A DNA stretch of 64,000 bases from Virgisporangium aliadipatigenens (GCF_016863615.1 NZ_BOPF01000023.1:62001-126000), one strand, 5' to 3'; counted from the first letter of the stretch, positions 41,620 to 50,903 are shown. Program-made: numbers and translations. The notes: generated by a model not told the origin, from the sequence alone.

Positions 41620-44031
41620 TCACTGGCCGAACTGGCGCTCCAGGGCGAACCAGACCACCTTGCCCCCGCCGGTACGCGGCTCGAAGCCCCAGTCCGTCGC
41701 CAGCACCTCGACGATGTGCAAACCGCGGCCGGTCTCGCTCTCGGCGCCCACGGCGCGCTTGTCCGGCTGGCGGTCGCTGCGGTCGCGGACCTCGACGCGC
41801 AGCTGCCGCGGCCCCAGCACGAGCCGAACGCCCACGTCGCCCACGGTGTGCTGCACCGCGTTGGTGATCACCTCGCCGAGCAGGAGGCAGGCGTTGTCGA
41901 TCAGCGCGCCCTCGCCCCACGCCTTGAGGATGTCGGCCGCGAACCGCCGCGCCGCCGGCGCGCTGGCCGCGTCCCCGCCGAAGCGCCGCTGCGCCGAGCG
42001 CACGTCCCGCACCGGCCCGGCGTCCACGCTGAGGGAGAGGATGGCCACGTCGTCGCTGCGCGGGTAGGGGCCGACGTCGGCCGCGAGCACGTGGTCGAGC
42101 AGCGCGTCCGGGTCGGACAGCGGGGCCGCCGCGACGGCGTCGCACAGGTCGGCGAGGCCCTGGTCGATGTCGTACCGCCGGTCCTCGACCAGCCCGTCGG
42201 TGTAAAGCAGCAGGTTGCAGCCGGGCGGCAGGAGAAAGCTGGTGTCCAGGTAGGTGGCGTCGCGGCGGACCCCGAGCGGCGGCCCGGACCGCAGCCTCAT
42301 CGGGGCGGCGGCGCCGTCCGCGCGCATGACCGGCGGCGGGTGCCCGGCGAGCACGGCCGTCCCGGTGCCCTCCGCCAGGTGCAGTTCCAGGTAGCAGCAG
42401 GTGGCCATCGCGTCCGGCTCGACGCGCAGGAGCAGGTGGTTGACCCGTTCGAGCACGCCGGTCGGCGAATGGCCCTCGGCCGCGTACGCCCGCAGCGCGT
42501 TGCGCAACTGGCCCATGGTGGCGGCGGCGTTGGGGCTGTGCCCGGCCACGTCGCCGATCACCACCGCCACGGCGTCGGGGCCGAGCTGGATCACGTCGTA
42601 CCAGTCGCCGCCGACGTCCGCACCGTGCGTCCAGGGCAGGTAGCGGACCGCGTGCCGGGCGCCCCGCAGGTTGGGCAGCGCCGCCGGCAGCAGCGCCCGC
42701 TGCAGGTCGGCGGCGATCGACCGCTGGGCCTCGAAGAGCAGCGCCCGCTGCAGCGCCTGCGCGCACAGCCCGCTGAACGCCCGCAGCGTGTCCTTCTCCG
42801 CCTCGCTGAACGGATGCGGGTCGCGGTACCCGATGACCATGCTGCCGAGCACCCGACCGGCGGCCGCCAGCGGCAGGAACGCCCACGACCGCCGCCCGCC
42901 GGAGCCGATGGCCTGCTCGGGGTCGGGCTGCGCGGCGACGAACTCCTCCAGTTCGGAGATGAACCGCGCCCGGCCGGTGCGGGCGACCTCCGCCGCGGGG
43001 TAGTCGTGGTGCACCGGGATGTCGGCGAGGCGTTCGACGATCGCGGGCTCGTAGCCGGCGTGGTAGCGCAGCACCAGGCGGGCCTCGTCGCGCAGCAGCA
43101 CCACCAGTCCCTGGCCGCCGGCCGAGGGCCGCACGACGGAACCCATGGCCGCGTAGACCTCGGCGGGCGTGCTGGCGGCGGCCAACGCGGCCGTCACGGT
43201 CTGCAGGGCGGCGGTGCGCTCGGCGGCCTCGACCGCCGACGCCTCGCTGCGGGCGATGCGGTCCCGCTGGAGCACCTGCTCGGTGATGTCGCGGTAGGAG
43301 ACGGCCACGAAGTCGAGGTCCATGCGGGTGATCTTGATGTCCCACACCTGGCCGTTGCCGTCGGTCGCCTGGTCGCGCCAGGAGGTGCCGGTCGTCACGA
43401 CCTGGCGGTAACGAGCCAGCATGCTGGTGCCGAGCGGCCCGGGGGTGATCTCGCTGACCCGGCGACCGATCACCGCCTCGGCGTCGAGGCCGGTGAGCTT
43501 GGCGCCGACCTGGTTGAGGTACTCGCAGACGAAGTCGGACGGGATGCCGCCCGGCCCGGGCACGGCGCGCAGCAGCACGAACCCGTCGAACGCCGCGTCC
43601 AGCACGTCGTACAGCCGCACCCCCGCCTCCGCGGTGGAGCGCAGCGTCAGCTGGGAGACATCCAGGAAGCAGGCGGCGAAGCCGTCCCCGCACGGCATGA
43701 TCCGAAAGGTGAAATGCCCGGCGATGGACTGCTTGTCGTAATAGACCGTGCGAACGGCGGGGACGCGTTCCTCGACGACGCGCACGTAGGTCGGCAGCGT
43801 GTCCTCGGTGACGGTCTCCGGCCACAGCTCCCGGTAGCGCCGGCCGATCATGTCCGACGCCGGGGCGCCACCCAGAATCTGTGCACCGGCCTGGTTGAGG
43901 AAGACCAGTTCGAAGTCGACGATCCGGCCGTCCTCGCGCACCGCGCGCGCGATCGCCCAGCCCTGGGTGTCCAGGTCAAGCATGGCGAGGACGTCCGCCA
44001 TCGGCAGACCGTCCAGCCCCACACCCGTCAT
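41620..44031 (-). CDS. PAS-PAS-GAF-PP2C-ATPase signalling protein (RsbU/RsbW-type fusion)
   Basis: 803 residues. Two PAS domains (about 10-130 and 140-255), a GAF domain (~285-440), a SpoIIE/PP2C phosphatase (~465-660; GGDWYDVIQLG, VIGDVAGHSPNAA, LYTDGLVE, SDDVAILSL) and a C-terminal HATPase_c_2 kinase-like domain (~680-800; LLGEVITNAVQHT, GRGLHIVEVLA). It thus joins an RsbU-like phosphatase with an RsbW-like anti-sigma kinase. Such proteins set the phosphorylation of anti-sigma antagonists in response to small ligands, light or redox. Confidence 0.9.
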   Translation of the reverse strand: MTGVGLDGLPMADVLAMLDLDTQGWAIARAVREDGRIVDFELVFLNQAGAQILGGAPASDMIGRRYRELWPETVTEDTLPTYVRVVEERVPAVRTVYYDKQSIAGHFTFRIMPCGDGFAACFLDVSQLTLRSTAEAGVRLYDVLDAAFDGFVLLRAVPGPGGIPSDFVCEYLNQVGAKLTGLDAEAVIGRRVSEITPGPLGTSMLARYRQVVTTGTSWRDQATDGNGQVWDIKITRMDLDFVAVSYRDITEQVLQRDRIARSEASAVEAAERTAALQTVTAALAAASTPAEVYAAMGSVVRPSAGGQGLVVLLRDEARLVLRYHAGYEPAIVERLADIPVHHDYPAAEVARTGRARFISELEEFVAAQPDPEQAIGSGGRRSWAFLPLAAAGRVLGSMVIGYRDPHPFSEAEKDTLRAFSGLCAQALQRALLFEAQRSIAADLQRALLPAALPNLRGARHAVRYLPWTHGADVGGDWYDVIQLGPDAVAVVIGDVAGHSPNAAATMGQLRNALRAYAAEGHSPTGVLERVNHLLLRVEPDAMATCCYLELHLAEGTGTAVLAGHPPPVMRADGAAAPMRLRSGPPLGVRRDATYLDTSFLLPPGCNLLLYTDGLVEDRRYDIDQGLADLCDAVAAAPLSDPDALLDHVLAADVGPYPRSDDVAILSLSVDAGPVRDVRSAQRRFGGDAASAPAARRFAADILKAWGEGALIDNACLLLGEVITNAVQHTVGDVGVRLVLGPRQLRVEVRDRSDRQPDKRAVGAESETGRGLHIVEVLATDWGFEPRTGGGKVVWFALERQFGQ

Positions 44032-44049
44032 CGCGTCAGCCTAACCGGT

Positions 44050-44078
44050 TGAGTACCACTGGTAGGTAGTCGTACTCA
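44050..44078. promoter_or_regulatory. TGAGTAC / GTACTCA inverted repeat with 15-bp spacer
   Basis: TGAGTAC (44050-44056) and GTACTCA (44072-44078) are perfect inverted arms, and the spacer contains ACT...AGT which extends the symmetry. The site lies 36 bp before the ATG of a small membrane protein gene. The same arms occur at 10788-10803, also 36 bp before a small membrane protein gene. Confidence 0.5.
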
Positions 44079-44113
44079 GGCCGCGACGGCCGCCCGGCCG
44101 CAGGCTTCTTTCC

Positions 44114-44353
44114 ATGACCTCACCGATGCCCCAGGCCGTGGCGCACAAGACCACCGCCGCCTTCTACTTCCAGTCCGCGGTCTCCTTCGCCGTCTCCGTC
44201 GCCGCGATGATCGCGGGGCTGATCTATCTTCCGGTGAACGCCTGGATGCGCGGCTTCCTGGCGATCGGCCTGCTGTACGTCGTCACGTCGTCGTTCACGC
44301 TGGCCAAGTGCGTGCGCGACCACCAGGAGTCCACGGGTCGTTTGCTGCAGTAG
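44114..44353 (+). CDS. YiaA/YiaB-family small membrane protein
   Basis: 79 residues with two helices (about 17-40 and 45-64) and the C-terminal signature LAKCVRDHQE, matching the YiaAB two-helix domain. The function of the family is unknown; it is often stress related. A TGAGTAC/GTACTCA repeat lies upstream. It is followed at short distance by the zinc-ribbon membrane protein gene. Confidence 0.75.
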   Translation: MTSPMPQAVAHKTTAAFYFQSAVSFAVSVAAMIAGLIYLPVNAWMRGFLAIGLLYVVTSSFTLAKCVRDHQESTGRLLQ

Positions 44354-44395
44354 GGACAATCACGTGCGGAGCGACCGCCGGCGTAAGGGGAGACG

Positions 44396-45520
44396 ATGAC
44401 CGACTGGACCTGCACCCGGTGCGGATCCGCCAATCGGGCCGACGACCCACAGTGCGCCTCCTGCGCGGCCGCCCGACCGGAGAACGCCCAGGTGGACGCC
44501 GCCTGGACGACCCCGCGCACCGGGCCGGCGTTCCAGGAGTCGCCCGGGTACGTGCTGCCCGGGTTCGAGGGGCTGCTGGGCGGTGGTGGGCAGGCGGCGC
44601 CGCGGGAGGTGCCGCCGGACCCGATGCCGCCGACCGGGGAGATCCGGCGCAGCTACGACCTCTTCACCGGCATCCTCGCCCCGCAGGCCGAGCAGCCGCC
44701 ACAGCCGCCGGTCGAGGAGCCGACCGTCCCGCTGGCTCCGGCGGGCGGCATGAACTTCCCGCCCATCCCGCCGCCCGGGCCGTTCTACGAGCAGCAGCCG
44801 CCCGCGTACGTCCCGCAGCCGATGCCCCAACCGGCCCCGCAGCCCTTGCCGCCCCAGGAGAACATCCCGCCGGCCCGCAGCGGCGGCTGGCCGACCTCCG
44901 CGAAGATCCTCGTCGGGGTGCTCGCGGTGGCGCTGGTCGCGCTGGCGGCGTTCCCCCTGATCAACGCCCTGGGGGACGACGGCCGGGACACGACCGGCCC
45001 GACCGGACCCACGACGGAGCCGGGGGCCACCCCGCCGGTCAGCACCGCGCCCGCGACGCCCTCGGCGCGGTCGTCGCCCTCCCCGAGCGGCATCCCGGCC
45101 CGCGTCGGGCTGGTGACGATCACGGCCGGGATCACCCATCCGGGGACCGTCGCCGTGGCCACCACCTTCGACACGTTCTTCGCCGCGGTGAACAACCGCG
45201 ACTACGACAAGGCGCTCGCCCAGTACGACCCGACCGGCGTGGTGAACACCAACGACAGGGCGCAGGTCGACGCGTTCAAGCAGGCGGTCTCCACCACGTT
45301 CGACAGCAAGATCGTCCTGCAGTCGGTCGCCGACGCGTCCGGTCAGGCGGGGGCGGTGTCGGCGCGGGTGACGTTCCAGAGCCAGCAGCAGCCGGGGTTC
45401 GGCCCCAAGGGGCGGGAACAGGAGACCTGCACCGCGTGGGACGTCACCTATACGCTCACGCAGAGTACATCCGGCAGTTACCGAATTCTGCGCTCGACGG
45501 CCACTAGTGCGGCCTGCTGA
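44396..45520 (+). CDS. Membrane protein with N-terminal RanBP2-type zinc finger
   Basis: 374 residues (GGGGAG before the ATG). The N-terminus has CTRC-x10-CASC, a four-cysteine RanBP2/zinc-ribbon finger. A long Pro-rich cytosolic region (~60-160) leads to one membrane helix (~168-190), a Ser/Thr/Pro linker and an extracellular domain (~250-374) resembling NTF2/SnoaL-like folds (FDTFFAAVNNRDYDKALAQYDP). The plan suggests a cytosolic zinc ribbon coupled through the membrane to an external domain. The function is unknown. Confidence 0.7.
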   Translation: MTDWTCTRCGSANRADDPQCASCAAARPENAQVDAAWTTPRTGPAFQESPGYVLPGFEGLLGGGGQAAPREVPPDPMPPTGEIRRSYDLFTGILAPQAEQPPQPPVEEPTVPLAPAGGMNFPPIPPPGPFYEQQPPAYVPQPMPQPAPQPLPPQENIPPARSGGWPTSAKILVGVLAVALVALAAFPLINALGDDGRDTTGPTGPTTEPGATPPVSTAPATPSARSSPSPSGIPARVGLVTITAGITHPGTVAVATTFDTFFAAVNNRDYDKALAQYDPTGVVNTNDRAQVDAFKQAVSTTFDSKIVLQSVADASGQAGAVSARVTFQSQQQPGFGPKGREQETCTAWDVTYTLTQSTSGSYRILRSTATSAAC

Positions 45521-45571
45521 ACATCGAGGGGGGTAATTGATCCGGAACCTCCCACACGCTACGGTGCTGCC

Positions 45572-46555
45572 GTGCGCGAGAGCGGGATCACACCGGCGGG
45601 GGACGAAGCACTGCCGGGAAGGCTCAGGGTCGCCGGTTACCTTCCGTCACCGGAGGGATCGACAACCGGTGAGTTGACTACGGTAGGTGACGGGCCGACC
45701 GCACCCCGGATCCCCGCGCCACGCGCGCCGCTCGAAGGGGAAGAGTTCGTCGAGGCGCCCGACGAGGCGTCCACCGTTCTCATGCCGAAGGTGGGGCCCG
45801 AGCCGGTCATCGACCTCGGTGCGCCCGAGCAGCGCGACCTCGCCGAGAGCCACGAACTCCTGCCGAGCCTGCCCGACGACGACGAGCCCCGCCACCGGCG
45901 CTGGTGGCTCGTCGCCGTGCCGGTCGTCGTGATGCTGTTCATCGCCGTCATCGCCGCCGCGTGGCACCTGAGCGGCAACCCCGACGACCCGCCCGGGCCC
46001 GACCCGACGCCGCCCGTCGCGCTGCCCACCGGCCCGGTCGACCCCGACGCGCCGACCAGCCCCGGCGCCGCCAACATCGCCCCGGGCGGCAGTGCGACCG
46101 CGTCCGGTTCCCGCCGGCCCAACACCTCCGCGACGCCCGGCGGCGGTGGGACGACGTTCACCCCCGGCCCGCCCGTGGCGCCTACTCCCGGCCCGCCGCT
46201 GCCCGTCAAGAACTCCGCCGGCCGGTGCGTCGAGTCCGGCGACGGCGGCCGGGTCGCGCTCGACTTCTGCGGCAGCGAAGCCAACCAGCAGTGGCAGGAG
46301 AACGGCGGCACGCTCACCTCGCAGGGCAGGTGCCTCTCCCTGAACGACGGCGACACGGCCAGCGGCACCCGCGTCGAGACGGCCGAGTGCACCGGCGACG
46401 CGAGCCAGCAGTGGCAGAAGCGCGCCGACGGCACCTGGGTCAACGCCAAGTCCAACCGCTGCCTGGACACCGAGCTGAACTCGACCCTGCCCGGCGCGCG
46501 ACTGATCATCGCCGACTGCAAGGGCTCTACCAGTCAACGCTGGACGATGGGCTGA
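45572..46555 (+). CDS. Single-span membrane protein with ricin-type lectin domain
   Basis: 327 residues from GTG 45572, 6 nt after the -10-like TACGGT. An acidic cytosolic N-terminal part (~1-105), one helix (~110-130), a Pro/Gly/Thr linker (~135-210) and a ricin B beta-trefoil (~212-327). Three QxW-type repeats are seen: NQQWQ, SQQWQ and SQRWT. The lectin would face outside and bind sugars. It lies 51 bp after the zinc-ribbon membrane protein gene and has a similar overall plan. Confidence 0.82.
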   Translation: MRESGITPAGDEALPGRLRVAGYLPSPEGSTTGELTTVGDGPTAPRIPAPRAPLEGEEFVEAPDEASTVLMPKVGPEPVIDLGAPEQRDLAESHELLPSLPDDDEPRHRRWWLVAVPVVVMLFIAVIAAAWHLSGNPDDPPGPDPTPPVALPTGPVDPDAPTSPGAANIAPGGSATASGSRRPNTSATPGGGGTTFTPGPPVAPTPGPPLPVKNSAGRCVESGDGGRVALDFCGSEANQQWQENGGTLTSQGRCLSLNDGDTASGTRVETAECTGDASQQWQKRADGTWVNAKSNRCLDTELNSTLPGARLIIADCKGSTSQRWTMG

Positions 46556-46639
46556 CGGACGGTCGTCCGCGCTCTCGCGGGCACGTGATAGAAAGCGCGT
46601 GCGACGACCACGTCTCCGATCGGAAAAGGAAAACTACTC

Positions 46640-47332
46640 ATGACGGGCCAACGCCGGGTGGTCGTGTTCGGCGCGACCGGCACCGCGGGGTCAGCGGTGG
46701 TCCGCGAGTGCCTGGCCGACGAACGGATCGCCGAGGTGCGTGCCATCACGCGCCGCTCGCTGGGCTTCGCCGACCCGAAGCTGCGTGACATCCACTGCGC
46801 CGACTTCGCGCACCCCGAGGAGATCGCCCACCAGCTCACCGGCGTCGACGCGTGCTTCTTCTGCCTCGGCGTCTCCGCCAGGGGCAACGACGAGGAGTAC
46901 TACCGGGAGGTCACGCTCACCTACCCGCTCGCCGCCGCCGACGTGCTGCGCGAACGGAGCCCGGAGCACACGTTCGTCCACCTGTCCGCGGGCGGCACCG
47001 ACACGAGCGGCCGCTCCCGCATGCTCTGGGCGCGGGTGAAGGGCGAGACGGAGAACCAGCTGCGCCAGGCCGGCCTGCACCGGCTGATCATCGCGCGGCC
47101 CGGCTACATCCACCCCGCACCCGACCACCGGCCGAACGGGGCCGGCGCGGCCCTGCGCCGGGCGATCTTCCCCACGGTGAACGCCGTCCTGCCCGGACTG
47201 GCCATCCGCGCCGAGGACCTGGCGCGCGGCATGATCGAGGCGGCCCTGGGCGACAGCGACCTCGCCGTCGACGGCGTGCTGGACAACCGGGCGCTGCGTG
47301 CCCTAGCCGCCCGCCGCACCGCGCACATCTAG
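46640..47332 (+). CDS. NAD(P)-binding atypical SDR, paralogue of the 14.2-kb gene
   Basis: 230 residues. The Rossmann motif is VVVFGATGTAGSAVV; DACFFCLGVSARG and LWARVKGETENQL match the same landmarks in the gene at 14208-14861, so the two are paralogues. A likely NADPH-dependent reductase or epimerase with unknown substrate. AAGGAAAA gives a ribosome binding site. The upstream gap has no terminator that I can see. Confidence 0.8.
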   Translation: MTGQRRVVVFGATGTAGSAVVRECLADERIAEVRAITRRSLGFADPKLRDIHCADFAHPEEIAHQLTGVDACFFCLGVSARGNDEEYYREVTLTYPLAAADVLRERSPEHTFVHLSAGGTDTSGRSRMLWARVKGETENQLRQAGLHRLIIARPGYIHPAPDHRPNGAGAALRRAIFPTVNAVLPGLAIRAEDLARGMIEAALGDSDLAVDGVLDNRALRALAARRTAHI

Positions 47333-47342
47333 GCTGGTGCCG

Positions 47343-48803
47343 GTGGGAGATCAGAAGGTGGAAGAGCAGCAGGCCGAGAAGGCCGACCGGCCGGAGCCCG
47401 CCGACGACGTCGTCACTACCGCGCACGAACTCGACGGGCTGCGCTACACCGCCACCACCGGCCGGGTCGTGCTGCGCTACGAGAAGCAGACCGACGGGGC
47501 GTTCGACGGGCACAAGGCGCAGGCCGAGATGTTCGTGACGGCGTACACGGCCTCCGACGCCGACCCGCTGCGCCGGCCGGTCACGTTCGCGTTCAACGGC
47601 GGGCCGGGTTCGGCGAGCGTGTGGCTGCACCTGGGGATCCTCGGCCCGCGCCGGGTGGACATGGGCGACGCGGGCGCGCTCAAGCCGCCGCCGTACGGGC
47701 TCGTCGACAACGCCGAGTCGCTGCTGCGCGACTCCGACCTGGTCTTCATCGACCCGATCTCGACCGGCTACTCCCGCACCGTCACCGGCGGCAAGCCGAA
47801 GGACTTCCACGGGTACACCGCCGACATCGAGTCCGTCGCCGAGGTGATCCGCCTGTGGACGTCGCGGCACGGCCGGTGGCTGTCGCCGAAGTACCTCTGC
47901 GGCGAGTCGTACGGAACGCTGCGGGCCGTCGCCGTCGCACGCCACCTCCAGGAACGCCGCGGCATGGCGTTCAACGGGCTGATCCTGCTGTCGTCGGTGC
48001 TGGAGTTCGGCACGATGGAGTTCGACGGGGAGAACGACCTGCCGTACCCGCTGTTCCTGCCGACGTACGCGGCGATCGCGCACTATCACGGGCTGCACGG
48101 GGACCGGCCGCTGCGGGAGGTGCTGGGCGAGGCCGAGGAGTTCGCGCAGCGGGACTACCCGTGGGCGTTGGCGCGCGGCAGCCGGATGTCCGCGGCGGAA
48201 CGGGCCGGTGCCGTCGCGACGCTGGCCCGGCTGAGCGGCCTCTCCGCCGACTACGTCGACCGGGTCGACCTGCGCATCGAGCACGTGCGCTTCTTCACCG
48301 AACTGCTCCGTTCGCGCCGGCGCACCGTGGGGCGTCTCGACGGGCGGTTTCTCGGCTGGGAGGCCGACTACGGCCGCGAACGTTTCAGCTCCGACCCCTC
48401 GTACGACGCGATCCTGGGGCCGTTCACGGGTGCGTTCAACCACTACGTGCGCGCCGAACTCGACTACTCCAGCGACCTGCCCTACGAGACGCTCAACCGG
48501 GACGTGTATCCCTGGTCGTTCAAGGAGTTCGAGGGGCTGTACCCGCAGGTCGTCGACAAGCTGGCGGCCACCATGCGGGCCAATCCGCACCTGCGCGTCT
48601 ACATCGGCAGCGGCTATCACGACGGGGCCACCCCGTACTTCGCCACCGAGCAGACGGTCGCGAAGCTGGCGATCCCCGACGAGCTGCGCGGGAACATCGA
48701 GTTCCAGTACTTCGAGGCCGGCCACATGATGTACATCCACGAGCCGAGCCGGCTCGCCCAGTCCGAGGCGTTGCGCGCGTTCGTGTCGCCGCCGGCGGGG
48801 TAA
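47343..48803 (+). CDS. Serine carboxypeptidase-like (S10) protein
   Basis: About 487 residues from GTG 47343, 7 nt after TAGGCT (47330-47335); GTG 47337 is an alternative. The alpha/beta-hydrolase has FNGGPGSASVWLHLG (oxyanion hole), FIDPISTGYSR, the nucleophile in CGESYGTLR (Ser ~189) and the C-terminal histidine in EAGHMMYIHEP. There is no signal peptide, so unlike eukaryotic S10 enzymes it should be cytosolic. It probably removes C-terminal residues or acts on small esters. Confidence 0.85.
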   Translation: MGDQKVEEQQAEKADRPEPADDVVTTAHELDGLRYTATTGRVVLRYEKQTDGAFDGHKAQAEMFVTAYTASDADPLRRPVTFAFNGGPGSASVWLHLGILGPRRVDMGDAGALKPPPYGLVDNAESLLRDSDLVFIDPISTGYSRTVTGGKPKDFHGYTADIESVAEVIRLWTSRHGRWLSPKYLCGESYGTLRAVAVARHLQERRGMAFNGLILLSSVLEFGTMEFDGENDLPYPLFLPTYAAIAHYHGLHGDRPLREVLGEAEEFAQRDYPWALARGSRMSAAERAGAVATLARLSGLSADYVDRVDLRIEHVRFFTELLRSRRRTVGRLDGRFLGWEADYGRERFSSDPSYDAILGPFTGAFNHYVRAELDYSSDLPYETLNRDVYPWSFKEFEGLYPQVVDKLAATMRANPHLRVYIGSGYHDGATPYFATEQTVAKLAIPDELRGNIEFQYFEAGHMMYIHEPSRLAQSEALRAFVSPPAG

Positions 48804-48812
48804 CAGCGGCGG

Positions 48813-49457
48813 GTGCTCGATCGCCTGCTCTTCTCCGCGGCCGCCGCCGTGGCCCGGCTCCGTCACGCGCGTGTGATGCATCCGCGCGGTCGTTCCTTCT
48901 CGGGGGAACTGGCGGTGCGCCGGCCCGAGGTGCCGTTCGGCGCGGGGCTGCTGGACCGGCCGGCGCGCTACAGGGCCACCGTGCGGCTGTCCAAGGGGAC
49001 GCCGACGCCGCGCGGCTGGCCCGACGTGCTGGGGCTGGCCGTGCGGGTGCACACCCGACGCGGTCCCCGCGACCTGCTGCTCTCCTCGTCGGGTGCGCGC
49101 CCGCTGCTGCGGCACCTGTTCCTGCCGCGTCGACGCGTGAACGGCTTCTACGGTTCGCTCGCCGGCTACCGCACCCGCCGGCACGGGCGGCTGTTCCTCG
49201 GCGCGGCGCTCGACACCGGCCGGCGGGAGGCGATCCTGATGGCGGCGACGCGGTTCGGGCGCTGGCGGCCCTTCGCGCGGCTGCGCGTGGGGCGGGGGCT
49301 CTCGCGGCGCTTCGACACCCGGCTGGCGTTCGACCCGATCGGCAACACGGCACCCGACCTGCGGCCGGTCGGAGTGATCCAACGCTTGCGTGGCCCCGTT
49401 TACCGGGGTTCACAACGCGGGCGCAAACACCGTCTGCCGCTTACGCTTCTCCGGTGA
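48813..49457 (+). CDS. Catalase-related-fold protein, function unknown
   Basis: About 214 residues from GTG 48813. The pattern resembles short proteins with a catalase-like core: HPRGRSFSGEL, ATVRLSKGTPTPRGWPDVLGLAVRVHT and FDPIGNTAPDLRPVG. The haem-binding residues of true catalases are not evident, so enzymatic activity is doubtful. It begins 10 bp after the carboxypeptidase-like gene and overlaps the following ligase gene by GTGA, so it belongs to an operon. Confidence 0.55.
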   Translation: MLDRLLFSAAAAVARLRHARVMHPRGRSFSGELAVRRPEVPFGAGLLDRPARYRATVRLSKGTPTPRGWPDVLGLAVRVHTRRGPRDLLLSSSGARPLLRHLFLPRRRVNGFYGSLAGYRTRRHGRLFLGAALDTGRREAILMAATRFGRWRPFARLRVGRGLSRRFDTRLAFDPIGNTAPDLRPVGVIQRLRGPVYRGSQRGRKHRLPLTLLR

Positions 49458-50551
49458 CAGACCCTGTGGTCGGCGCCACGATCGGCGTCGAGGAGGAGTT
49501 CCATCTGGTCGACCCCGAGACGGGGGAACTGGTGGCGGGCGCGCGGCGCCTGCTCGCCGCGGACACCGGGCGGACCGGCGCGGACGCCGAGGCCGAGCTG
49601 CGCCTGTCGATGATCGAGATCGCGTCCGGGGTCTGTACCTCGCTGGACGAGCTGCGCGCGGATCTCGCACAGCGCCGGGCGGCCCTGCGCACCGCCGCCG
49701 AACGGGTCGGCCTGGCGGTCGCCGGCTGCGCGACGGTGCCGGACTCGGGGACCGGCCGGGCGGCGATCTATCCCAACGAGCGCTACGAGTGGATGGCCGA
49801 CCAGTACCGGCAGCTGGTGGACGAGCACCAGATCTGCGCCACCCAGGTGCAGGTGGGTGTGCCGGACCGGGACCTGGCCGTGCGGCTCACCGCGCACCTG
49901 CGGCCGTGGCTGCCGGTGCTGCTGGCGATGTCGGGCAGCTCGCCGCTGTTCCGGCGGGCGGACACCGGCTACGCGTCGTACCGTTCCGTCGCGCTGTCGC
50001 GCTGGCCCACGTCGGGGCCGCCACCGCTGGTCTCCTCCGCCGCCGAGTACGACGCCGCCGTCCAGGAACTCGTCGACTCCGGCGCGATCTGCGACGCGGG
50101 GATGATCTACTTCGACGTCCGGCCGTCGGCGCGCTATCCCACGCTGGAGATCCGGGTCAGCGACGCCTGCCCGCTGCTCGACGACGTGGTGCTGCTCGCC
50201 GGGCTGGCCCGGGCGCTGGTGGTGACCGCCGCGCAGTCCGTCGACGAGCCGGGTCCGGCCTACCCGCTGCTGCGCGCCGCCACCTGGCGGGCCGCCCGCT
50301 CGGGCCTCGACGCCGAACTGGTGCACCCGGTGACCGGCCGTCCCGTGCCGGCGGCGGATGCGGTGCGGGCGCTGCTGGAACACGTCCGACCGGGGCTGGA
50401 GAGCAACGGCGACCTGGCGATCGTGCGGGAGCTGACCGCGGACCTGCTGGCGCGCGGCACCTCGGCGCGGCGTCAGCGAGCCGTCCTGGCCGGCGGCGGT
50501 GACCTGCGCGACGTGGTCGACTCGGTGGTCGCGGAGTGCCGCAGGACCTGA
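49454..50551 (+). CDS. Carboxylate-amine ligase, YbdK/GCS2 family
   Basis: 365 residues from GTG 49454, overlapping the previous stop codon. GVEEEFHLVDPETGEL at the N-terminus is the ATP/Mg site of glutamate-cysteine ligase family 2. YPNERYEWMADQYRQ, SGSSPLF and YPTLEIRVSDACP are further family marks. YbdK proteins form gamma-glutamyl or related amides using ATP; the actual substrates in actinomycetes vary. It ends before a strong bidirectional terminator. Confidence 0.9.
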   Translation: MTDPVVGATIGVEEEFHLVDPETGELVAGARRLLAADTGRTGADAEAELRLSMIEIASGVCTSLDELRADLAQRRAALRTAAERVGLAVAGCATVPDSGTGRAAIYPNERYEWMADQYRQLVDEHQICATQVQVGVPDRDLAVRLTAHLRPWLPVLLAMSGSSPLFRRADTGYASYRSVALSRWPTSGPPPLVSSAAEYDAAVQELVDSGAICDAGMIYFDVRPSARYPTLEIRVSDACPLLDDVVLLAGLARALVVTAAQSVDEPGPAYPLLRAATWRAARSGLDAELVHPVTGRPVPAADAVRALLEHVRPGLESNGDLAIVRELTADLLARGTSARRQRAVLAGGGDLRDVVDSVVAECRRT

Positions 50552-50560
50552 CGACAGGAC

Positions 50561-50594
50561 GACGGCCTCCCGTGCTGACCCACGGGAGGCCGTC
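50561..50594. terminator. Strong bidirectional terminator hairpin
   Basis: GACGGCCTCCCGTG (50561-50574) and CACGGGAGGCCGTC (50581-50594) form a perfect 14-bp stem with a CTGACC loop. It lies 9 bp after the YbdK-type gene and 15 bp from the end of the converging small membrane protein gene. Confidence 0.85.
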
Positions 50595-50608
50595 TGGCCA
50601 GGGGTTCT

Positions 50609-50806
50609 TTACACGCGCGAGCGGCGGCGGCGGGACCAGCCCCCGGTACGCCCACGCCACGCGGTCCCGACACCGGCCAGGTGCAGCGCGACGCACAGCA
50701 GACCCGCGTACGTCAGCGTCATGGAGCCGATCTCGCCGATGGACGTGTTGGTGAGGTCGAAGAGGAGCGCGAGGCCGAACAGGACGGCCGCGACGATGGC
50801 GAGCAT
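50609..50806 (-). CDS. Small two-helix membrane protein
   Basis: 65 residues from ATG 50806, with GGAGG upstream. Two hydrophobic helices (about 3-17 and 28-48) are joined by a loop DLTNTSIGEIG, and the C-terminus is strongly basic (RGRTGGWSRRRRSRV). The helix-loop-helix plan is common in actinobacterial small membrane proteins of unknown function. It was chosen over the longer open frame to 51052 because only the last 65 residues are protein-like. Confidence 0.6.
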   Translation of the reverse strand: MLAIVAAVLFGLALLFDLTNTSIGEIGSMTLTYAGLLCVALHLAGVGTAWRGRTGGWSRRRRSRV

Positions 50807-50903
50807 TTTTGCCTCCGGGGGTTGACAGGTACGGATGTGATACCCATCCCCCTGTCCGGTTACACGACACCCCAGGTGCCCAGGGGAGATAGCGTGACCG
50901 GCT

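Noticed and set aside
41479-44052. 857-residue plus-strand open frame
   Set aside because: It is antisense to the PAS-GAF-PP2C gene, has no domains and shows shadow composition.
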